A DNA stretch of 20,300 nucleotides from contig JAFGQA010000169.1 in the NCBI GenBank assembly GCA_016935885.1, positions 1-20,300 on the forward strand, given 5' to 3'. The translations under genes and the position numbers were made by a program. The notes below the pieces were generated by a model. It worked only from the letters and a program-made list of their open reading frames with translations, ran no database searches and had not been told where the DNA came from. Below, piece after piece: positions 15,043 through 20,300 of this stretch. The DNA is from Phycisphaerae bacterium. GTDB lineage: Bacteria > Planctomycetota > Phycisphaerae > UBA1845 > UTPLA1. The first letter of the stretch is position 1. Every line of letters starts with the position of its first letter.

Positions 15043-15692
15043 GCCGTCGGCGTGGATGCGCCAATCGGGTTGGCGGTCGGCTCGGCTTCCGACGCTGGTG
15101 GGTCGACCGGGACATACGGCTCCACATCAATGTAGGTCAGCAAGTACGTACCAAGCAGTTTCGTCTGGTAGGCCGTGATCGCGGGCCCGGCCGGCCGGGC
15201 CTTCTTTCGTACCAACCAGGTGCCGCTCCATTGGTCGTGGACGGCCTGGCGCTTCGGATCCTTGCGGCACCGGAGATACGAGGCCCCCAACGGCAGCGTG
15301 ACGGGCACGGCCACGAGGAATCGCCTCACCAGAACGCGCCACGCCGGGGGCTCGCCGGTCTTGTCCACCAAGCGGATGCGCATCAACCGATAGCCCAACG
15401 TGCCGCCCCGCAGCCTGCGCAGGGCGACATGGTACAACACGGCGGCGGCAAGGACACCCAGCGACAGTCGGCCCTCGATCGGTTTCATGTATCGTTGGAC
15501 CTGCCTCCGCACTTCCGGCGTCCTCCGCTGCCGGAAGACCTCCCAGGGCACGTAAACGGCCTGCACAGCGATCCCGATTCCCGAGAGGATCACCAGTAGA
15601 ATCGCCAAATCTGAGATCCACGCACCGAGTCTGCGTGCCGGGTGGGCGTAATCTTCGGAGGCGTAATAGACGGCGTCCGGCTTGGCGCTCAT
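15039..15692 (-). CDS. RDD-family integral membrane protein
   Basis: This 217-residue protein has the RDD pattern: an N-terminal Y-A-H-P-A-R-R-L-G-A-W-I-S-D-L-A start into helix 1 (about 24-48), helix 2 (about 76-92) followed by R-G-G-T-L-G-Y-R-L-M-R-I-R-L-V-D, and helix 3 (about 122-139) followed by KRQAVHDQWSGTWLV. The function of most RDD proteins is unknown; some are linked to sodium/proton exchange or ion tolerance. The proline-rich tail after about residue 190 is not conserved family sequence. A promoter ending six bases before the ATG suggests a leaderless mRNA. It diverges from the phospholipase-like gene. The stop overlaps a family C element. Confidence 0.85.
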   Translation of the reverse strand: MSAKPDAVYYASEDYAHPARRLGAWISDLAILLVILSGIGIAVQAVYVPWEVFRQRRTPEVRRQVQRYMKPIEGRLSLGVLAAAVLYHVALRRLRGGTLGYRLMRIRLVDKTGEPPAWRVLVRRFLVAVPVTLPLGASYLRCRKDPKRQAVHDQWSGTWLVRKKARPAGPAITAYQTKLLGTYLLTYIDVEPYVPVDPPASEAEPTANPIGASTPTA

Positions 15693-15698
15693 GGCGGC

Positions 15699-15726
15699 AG
15701 TATATCCGATGGCAAGCTTACGCCAA
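15699..15726 (-). promoter_or_regulatory. Sigma-70-type promoter of the RDD gene, predicted leaderless
   Basis: On the minus strand TTGGCG (15726-15721) and TATACT (15704-15699) are separated by 16 bases. Only six bases lie between TATACT and the ATG at 15692, so transcription should start at or next to the A of the start codon. No Shine-Dalgarno is present, which agrees with a leaderless message. Confidence 0.55.
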
Positions 15727-15747
15727 GATGGCGACTCGTCGTGGCCG

Positions 15748-15791
15748 ACTCGCTATCCCGCCGAGGCAGCGAGGTCTCGAAGATAGCGAGT
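15748..15791. promoter_or_regulatory. 10-bp inverted repeat in the divergent intergenic region
   Basis: ACTCGCTATC (15748-15757) and GATAGCGAGT (15782-15791) are perfect inverted matches 24 bases apart. They sit between the two divergent promoters, upstream of both -35 regions. This could be a shared operator, a looped hairpin or a relic of a repeat; sequence alone does not decide. No gene is seen in the 314-bp gap. Confidence 0.35.
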
Positions 15792-15926
15792 TCTCGGGCT
15801 CCGTATCGGCCAAGAAGCTTGGGCGTGAACCAGGACCGTCGGCAGGCGTAGCCTTTATCGGGGGGCAGCGAGCGGCACCGGGGCGTGCCCAAGTTGCTGG
15901 CTGTCGGCACCGATGTATGCCGTGGT

Positions 15927-15955
15927 TTGGAAAACGCCACCGACATCGCTAGAAT
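15927..15955 (+). promoter_or_regulatory. Sigma-70-type promoter of the phospholipase-like gene
   Basis: TTGGAA (15927-15932) and TAGAAT (15950-15955) are separated by 17 bases, the optimum spacing. The start of transcription should be near 15962, giving a leader of about 45 bases with GGAGAG before the GTG at 16007. It also rules out the upstream GTG at 15956, which would precede the transcription start. Confidence 0.55.
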
Positions 15956-16006
15956 GTGCAGATTCCGGTGGTAACAGCGCCTCGCTGTTTCTGGAGAGAA
16001 CGCATC

Positions 16007-16915
16007 GTGGGGACAATCGGCGGAAGACGCGCCGTCATAGCGGCGGCCCTACTGGTCCTGGTTCTTGGCTCGGAGGCCTGGGCATGGGGGCCGGGGACGC
16101 ACGTCAAGCTGGCCTCCGACATCCTCTCAAACCTGTGGCTTCTGCCGGCCGGCGTCGCGGCCGTGATCGCCAAGAGCCGGCGGTACTTCGTGTTCGGCAA
16201 CGTCGCCACAGACACGGTCTTCGCCAAGAGGATGAGCAGGATTAAACAGGTCTGCCATCAATGGAAGACGGGCTTCGGCCTTCTGGAGTCGGCCGAGACC
16301 GATGCCGGTCGGGCGTTTGCCTATGGCTATCTGGCGCACTTGGCCGCCGATACCGTGGCACACAACAAGTTCCTCCCCCATCAGATGGCGGTGAGCCGTT
16401 CCACGATCTCGTTCGGCCACCTGTACTGGGAGATTCGCGCCGACGCACCGATCGATCGCGTGTATTGGGGGCAGCTTCGCGCCAGGCTCCGCGGTCGATA
16501 CGCCGAGCCCGAGCGGCTGCTCGAATCGCATCTACAAGAGACGATGCTCTCGTTCCGCACGAACCGGCTTATCTTCAAGCGAATGAACCTGCTGGCCTCG
16601 GAACGCGCGTGGCGGCGGTCGGTGGAGTTCTGGTCCAGACTTTCGCGGTTTCCGCTGGACGAAGCACTGCTGGCCATGTACCACGCCGACGCGGTCGAGC
16701 GGGTGGTAGACGTGCTTTGCCACGGGGCATCATCGGCCATCCTCCTGGAGGATCCCAGCGGCAATGCCGCCCTCGGCTACGCCAGGGCCCAGCGAAAACA
16801 GTTGCGCCAAATGAAGCGCGCCGGAATGCCTCACGACCACGTCATTCAGGAGGCGGTCGCCGGCCACGCGCCACGACTGACAAGCCATGCGGCCAAGGCG
16901 TCACAGCCCGTTTGA
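16007..16915 (+). CDS. Secreted zinc-dependent phospholipase C-like protein
   Basis: The 302-residue precursor has a signal peptide (GGRRAVIAAALLVLVLGSEAWA, 5-26) that would leave tryptophan 27 as the mature N-terminus, as in bacterial zinc phospholipase C, where that residue binds zinc. The metal-ligand series of the family can be followed: W27, H32, D69 (FGNVATD), H84 (CHQW), H111 and D115 (LAHLAAD), H119, H138 and E142 (GHLYWEI). The HxxxD and HxxxE spacings agree with the Bacillus enzyme. It may hydrolyse phospholipids or another phosphodiester outside the cytoplasm; the substrate is not known. GTG 16007 is chosen for its Shine-Dalgarno eight bases upstream, its signal peptide and the promoter at 15927-15955. 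The C-terminal 100 residues are basic and not recognised. Confidence 0.8.
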   Translation: MGTIGGRRAVIAAALLVLVLGSEAWAWGPGTHVKLASDILSNLWLLPAGVAAVIAKSRRYFVFGNVATDTVFAKRMSRIKQVCHQWKTGFGLLESAETDAGRAFAYGYLAHLAADTVAHNKFLPHQMAVSRSTISFGHLYWEIRADAPIDRVYWGQLRARLRGRYAEPERLLESHLQETMLSFRTNRLIFKRMNLLASERAWRRSVEFWSRLSRFPLDEALLAMYHADAVERVVDVLCHGASSAILLEDPSGNAALGYARAQRKQLRQMKRAGMPHDHVIQEAVAGHAPRLTSHAAKASQPV

Positions 16916-17097
16916 AGATTCGCGAGACCAGCAGAACGGGGCGCTGCGGGCGGCTCGTCCACCCAGGTTCTCCTCGTTTGGAGTGCCGTACAGGCAGCAA
17001 GCTGCAGGTGGCACGGAACTGCCGGTGGGATGCGCTCCCAGACGGTCGAAGCCCGGTCGTTGCCGATGCGTCGTGCTGACGTCTCGGCGTCCTGACC

Positions 17098-18528
17098 TTA
17101 CATCGCGTGTCTTTCCAGCCCCAGCTTGACCACGGGCCCCTCGACCAACATGGGGTAATCCCCCGAGAAGCAAGCGGTACAGTAGTTGCCCGCCGCCTGT
17201 GTCGCGCAGTCCAGCAAGCCCTCAAGCGACAGATATGCCAGCGAATCGACCTCCAGGTAGTCCCGGATTCGCTCGACCGTGCGGTCCCTCGCGGCCAGCT
17301 TCTCCTTGTCCGGAAAGTCGATTCCGAAGAAGCACGGGTGTCGAATCGGCGGGCTGGCCGCGCGGAGATGGACCTCCTTCGCGCCTGCCTTTCGCAGGGC
17401 GCCCATCTTGCCACGCGTCGTCGTGCCGCGAACGACCGAGTCCTCGATCACGACGAGCCGCTTGTCCCGCACGGCCTCGCGGATCACGTTCAGCTTCATC
17501 TTTACGGTCAGGTCGCGCTGGTCCTGCGTTGGCATGATGAAGCTTCGCCCCGCGTAATGGCTGGTTGTGAAACCGCGGCCCAACGGCAGGCCGCTTTCCT
17601 CGCTGTAGCCGATAGCCGCACAGCGGGCACAATTCGGCACCGGGATCACCAAGTCCGCGTCCACTGGGGCCTCGCGGGCCAATCTCCGCCCCGTGGCCAC
17701 GCGGAAGGTGTGAACGTTTTGACCGAAGACGTTGCTGGACGGGTTCGCAAAATACACATGCTCGAAAATACAATGCGCGGGCCGGATCATCCGCGGCTCG
17801 GCAAACATCCGGCCGGACACGCCCGCCTCCGACAGCGTCACGATCTCGCCCGGCCGTACGTCCCGCACGTACTCGGCATCGACGATGTCCAGGGCGCACG
17901 TCTCGCTGGCGACGATATGGACGCCGTCTTCTCGCCGGCCGATGCAGAGGGGGCGCAGGCCGTGCACGTCACGAACCGCCTCGATGCGATTCGGGAAGAT
18001 GAGAAGCAAGCTGAACGCTCCGCGCAACTCGCGCAGGACGCTGGCCAACGGGTCGGCCGTCTCGGCGTGCGTCGGGCTGGCAAGCTGATGGAGGATCACC
18101 TCGGTATCGCTGCTGGTTTGAAAGATCGCGCCGCGCGCCTCATAATCGGCGCGCAGTCTGGCGGCGTTGATCAGGGTTCCGTTGTGGGCCACCGCGACCT
18201 GGCCGCCGGCATACTGAACGAGCAACGGCTGACTGTTCACGTCGTGGCAGGAGCCGGTCGTCGAATACCTGACGTGACCGATGGCGGACGTTCCACGCAG
18301 TTCCGAAAGCGACTGCCGGTCGAAGACCTGCGTGACGAGCCCCAACGCCGCGCGGCGCCGGAGGTGTCCGTCCCGCGAGGAGCAGATGCCGGCGGATTCC
18401 TGCCCCCGGTGCTGCTGCGCGTAGATGCCCAGGTAGGTCAGTTCCACCGCTTCCGGATGGCCGAAGATGCCAAAGAGCCCGCAATGCTCCCTGACGTCTC
18501 GGCTCGCCGGTGAGTTTGCACAGGTCAC
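17098..18528 (-). CDS. purF: Amidophosphoribosyltransferase (glutamine PRPP amidotransferase)
   Basis: This cytoplasmic enzyme makes 5-phosphoribosylamine from PRPP and glutamine, the first committed step of purine synthesis. The 476 residues comprise an N-terminal glutaminase domain (C16-G-L-F-G-I-F-G, QQHRGQESAG, HVRYSTTG, AHNGTL) and a phosphoribosyltransferase domain with VVIEDSVVRGTTTRGKM. Cysteines C253, C399, C449 and C452 (NYC-TAC) match the [4Fe-4S] ligands of the Bacillus-type enzyme, and a 15-residue propeptide before C16 fits that type. GTG 18528 has GAGGA eight bases upstream; the longer frame to 18600 starts inside a repeat. One oddity is V-P-N-C-A-R-C-A-A where relatives usually have VPDS-xx-AA. 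It appears to be monocistronic, with no other purine genes nearby. Confidence 0.96.
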   Translation of the reverse strand: MTCANSPASRDVREHCGLFGIFGHPEAVELTYLGIYAQQHRGQESAGICSSRDGHLRRRAALGLVTQVFDRQSLSELRGTSAIGHVRYSTTGSCHDVNSQPLLVQYAGGQVAVAHNGTLINAARLRADYEARGAIFQTSSDTEVILHQLASPTHAETADPLASVLRELRGAFSLLLIFPNRIEAVRDVHGLRPLCIGRREDGVHIVASETCALDIVDAEYVRDVRPGEIVTLSEAGVSGRMFAEPRMIRPAHCIFEHVYFANPSSNVFGQNVHTFRVATGRRLAREAPVDADLVIPVPNCARCAAIGYSEESGLPLGRGFTTSHYAGRSFIMPTQDQRDLTVKMKLNVIREAVRDKRLVVIEDSVVRGTTTRGKMGALRKAGAKEVHLRAASPPIRHPCFFGIDFPDKEKLAARDRTVERIRDYLEVDSLAYLSLEGLLDCATQAAGNYCTACFSGDYPMLVEGPVVKLGLERHAM

Positions 18529-18584
18529 CGATCGGTTCCTCGTCGCCAACGCCTTCTCTGTTAGAAGCTGCTTCAGAACCCTAT

Positions 18585-18670
18585 GTGGCACCGGCGCCAA
18601 AGCCGGTGGTTTTCACGGTCAGGAACGCCGATTCCGAACCGCTGTTTGCCCTTTTACCACGAGCTGCTAG
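18585..18670. mobile_element. Family C element, copy 3, upstream of purF
   Basis: The body from GTGGCACCGGCGCC to CCACGAGCTGCTAG matches the copies at 14936-15042 (same direction) and 3823-3928 (opposite). The right end keeps CTAG; the left end is eroded, possibly beginning near 18560 (TTAGAAGC). It lies 57 bp upstream of the purF GTG, in the 350-bp gap before the divergent nuclease-like gene, and accounts for the false N-terminal extension of purF. Confidence 0.65.
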
Positions 18671-18814
18671 CCGACCACGGGAACATACGTGCTGAGCCGC
18701 GTGATCGCAAGCCTCCACGTCCGAACCGCGCTTCCCGAGCCGCGATTGAGGCAACATGAGAGCCCCCACGAAGGACGCCGGGAGGACCCTGATGAGGCCA
18801 CCGGTGGGTCAGGC

Positions 18815-18844
18815 TCGACGAACCAGCCGCCCAAACGCTATGCT
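18815..18844 (+). promoter_or_regulatory. Weak candidate promoter of the EEP-dockerin gene
   Basis: TCGACG (18815-18820) and TATGCT (18839-18844) are 18 bases apart; each hexamer matches the sigma-70 consensus at four of six positions. They lie 35 bp before the ATG at 18879, leaving room for the AAGGAG site. Spacing and position are reasonable but the match is modest. Confidence 0.3.
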
Positions 18845-18878
18845 GTGTCTTCGGAGTGGATGATCCAAGGAGCCGACG

Positions 18879-20102
18879 ATGTTCTTCCCCATTGCGGTGG
18901 TCTTGGCCGTTGGCGCGATCGCGCCGGCACAGACCGATACGTTCATGGACCGGCACAGCCCGTCCGACGTCCGCGTCGTAACATACAACGTCAACTGGGA
19001 TTCGATCTTCCCGGACGGCGATCGCAAGAACCACCGTTGGCGGGAGTCCAGCAGGGCCGCGGCTTTCCGCCGGATTGTCGCTGCCCTTCGTCCGGACATC
19101 ATGTGTTTGCAGGAGATCAACCCTGCCCGGAACGCACAGGAGGTCGCGGACATCTTCGACGAGACGGTGCCGCTGGGCGACAGGAACCGTTGGCACGTGG
19201 CCAACGGCGGGGACAGCGTCATCGTTAGCAGATATCCGCTATCCATGATCGCCGAGGTGACCGACCCACCAGGGCAAAGGGAGCAGGCGATGGCCCTGGT
19301 CGATCTGCCGAATCATGCGTACGACCGCGACATCTACGTCATGAACGAACACTACAAGTGCTGCGACGACAACCGCAGTGAGGAGAAGCGTCAACAGCAA
19401 TCTGACGCCTTGGTGAGCTGGATGCACGACGCCCGCAGCCCAGATGGGTCTGTTGGTCTGCCTTACGGCACGCCGATGGTTGTGCTCGGCGATCTGAACC
19501 TCGTCGAGGGGCCCGGTCCGCTGAATACGCTGCTGACGGGCGACATCGAGGATGAAAGAACATACGGCAGCGATTCGCCGCCCGATTGGGACGGTAGCGA
19601 CGCCACCGATGCCCACCCGCTACACAATGGCGTCGGTCCCGATGATTACACTTGGCGGGAAGACGGCGGCTCCTTCAAGCCCGCCCGGCTGGACTTCATC
19701 ATTTTCACGGACAGCGTGGTTGCCACGGCAAACAAGTTCGTGCTCAACACAACGATCATGTCACCGGCCGATCTGGATGCAACGGGCCTTCAGCAATACG
19801 ACGTGGTGCTCGATCCGCCGGGTGGCTTCGATCACCTGCCCGTGGTAGTCGATTTGCGATTCCCCTCATCGAGCGGGCCCGCGCCGGCACGACCCGATGG
19901 TGACGTCAATCTCGACGGCCGCACGGACCTCGACGACATCGGCGTGTTCGTGGATCTGTATCTGGCAGGACCATTGGGAGATTCCACCCGCATCGCCCAC
20001 GCGGACTACAGCGGCAACGGTGTCATCGACGGCAAAGACCTTCCGGCCTTCCTGGACGATTTGTCGGCGCGACCCACGGGAGAAGGATCAGTTAGCGAAT
20101 GA
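18879..20102 (+). CDS. Secreted endonuclease/exonuclease/phosphatase-fold protein with dockerin-like tail
   Basis: The 407-residue protein starts at ATG 18879, with AAGGAG six bases upstream, and has a signal peptide (FFPIAVVLAVGAIAPAQ). Residues 31-327 have the EEP fold pattern with the expected metal and catalytic residues: N38 (TYNVNW), E79 (CLQEIN), H158 (NEHYK), D205 and N207 (GDLN), D272 (RLDFIIF) and D318-H319 (FDHLPVVVDL). It probably cleaves a phosphodiester such as DNA, RNA or a phospholipid head group outside the cell. Residues 342-353 (DVNLDGRTDLDD) and 376-387 (DYSGNGVIDGKD) are two dockerin/EF-hand-like calcium loops with acidic residues at positions 1, 9 and 12 (and 5 in the first). 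Such tails are common on exported planctomycete proteins; a cohesin partner is not visible. The substrate is unknown. Confidence 0.85.
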   Translation: MFFPIAVVLAVGAIAPAQTDTFMDRHSPSDVRVVTYNVNWDSIFPDGDRKNHRWRESSRAAAFRRIVAALRPDIMCLQEINPARNAQEVADIFDETVPLGDRNRWHVANGGDSVIVSRYPLSMIAEVTDPPGQREQAMALVDLPNHAYDRDIYVMNEHYKCCDDNRSEEKRQQQSDALVSWMHDARSPDGSVGLPYGTPMVVLGDLNLVEGPGPLNTLLTGDIEDERTYGSDSPPDWDGSDATDAHPLHNGVGPDDYTWREDGGSFKPARLDFIIFTDSVVATANKFVLNTTIMSPADLDATGLQQYDVVLDPPGGFDHLPVVVDLRFPSSSGPAPARPDGDVNLDGRTDLDDIGVFVDLYLAGPLGDSTRIAHADYSGNGVIDGKDLPAFLDDLSARPTGEGSVSE

Positions 20103-20206
20103 ACGAATGAAGCACCGGGGCTTGCCGGCGGCGTCTGCCTCGACAGGGCTTGGCTGCGCCGCCCACGAGGGGCGACGCTATATTCAGATGTGAGGTGCCC
20201 TGGGCC

Positions 20207-20300
20207 CTAGTCAGGCGTTTCACGAATAGAACGACTGTACGCTCTGCCGAGAATCCTTTCTCGGCACCGGCTTCAGGACCGAGAAGGGATTCTCGGTCCA
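20207..20300. mobile_element. Family B CTAG-bounded element, copy 3, cut by the window end
   Basis: It begins CTAGTCAGGCGTTTCACGAATAG, in the same direction as the copy at 10118-10249, and continues through both central hairpins until the window stops. It lies 104 bp past the stop of the EEP-dockerin gene. The missing right end is expected within about 40 bp beyond the window if it is full length. Confidence 0.75.

Noticed and set aside
14599..15178. Repetitive protein encoded by the 38-bp array (several frames on both strands)
   Set aside because: The 38-bp period is not divisible by three, so the amino-acid repeat changes frame at each unit; this is non-coding tandem DNA.
15956..16006. Upstream GTG start for the phospholipase-like gene
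   Set aside because: It directly follows the -10 hexamer, so it would not be transcribed, and it puts 17 extra residues before the signal peptide.
17107..18513. 468-codon plus-strand frame opposite purF
   Set aside because: Antisense shadow of a well-supported gene.

Overview
The window looks like chromosomal DNA from a GC-rich bacterium, most likely of the Planctomycetota (Phycisphaerae-like). This is an inference from three things: a secreted protein ending in a dockerin-like pair of calcium loops, a style common in that phylum; loosely packed genes, almost all transcribed alone; and gaps filled with short hairpin repeats. There is no rRNA, tRNA, CRISPR array, phage gene or transposase gene.

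Layout from left to right: an OFA-family MFS transporter (-, 467-1873); glycerol-3-phosphate dehydrogenase gpsA (-, 2537-3535); a polytopic GT-C-like membrane protein (+, 3961-5220); a possible 46-residue hydrophobic peptide (+, 5266-5406); a PEP synthase/PPDK regulatory protein (+, 5526-6383); a malic enzyme fused to a phosphotransacetylase-like domain, maeB (-, 6552-8807); a cytidylate-kinase-like protein with an eroded P-loop (-, 9117-9851); one-chain pyruvate:ferredoxin oxidoreductase nifJ (-, 10246-13845); an RDD membrane protein (-, 15039-15692) divergent from a secreted zinc phospholipase C-like protein (+, 16007-16915); amidophosphoribosyltransferase purF (-, 17098-18528); and a secreted endonuclease/exonuclease/phosphatase-fold protein with a dockerin-like tail (+, 18879-20102).

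Functionally, three genes act at the pyruvate/PEP/malate node: the PEP synthase/PPDK regulator, maeB and nifJ. The OFA transporter may move a related small carboxylate. The genes are on different strands and do not form one operon, so this is loose clustering. gpsA (lipid precursor) and purF (purines) are housekeeping. The PLC-like and EEP-dockerin proteins are exported.

The most distinctive content is non-coding. At least four families of short, non-autonomous, hairpin-rich elements occupy the gaps. Family A (about 142 bp) has ends GGGTCCGTGAC/GTCACGGACCC and clear 9-bp target duplications. A truncated subtype, A2, is flanked instead by 31-37-bp direct repeats that are more diverged than the elements. 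Family B (132 bp) is bounded by CTAG and carries three hairpins; one copy supplies the nifJ stop codon. Family C (about 106 bp) mostly has CTAG-like ends. Family D is a single copy upstream of nifJ. There is also a 4.8-copy, 38-bp tandem array of hairpins. These elements create many false reading frames and false N-terminal extensions, so several starts here were moved to codons with a good Shine-Dalgarno or promoter.
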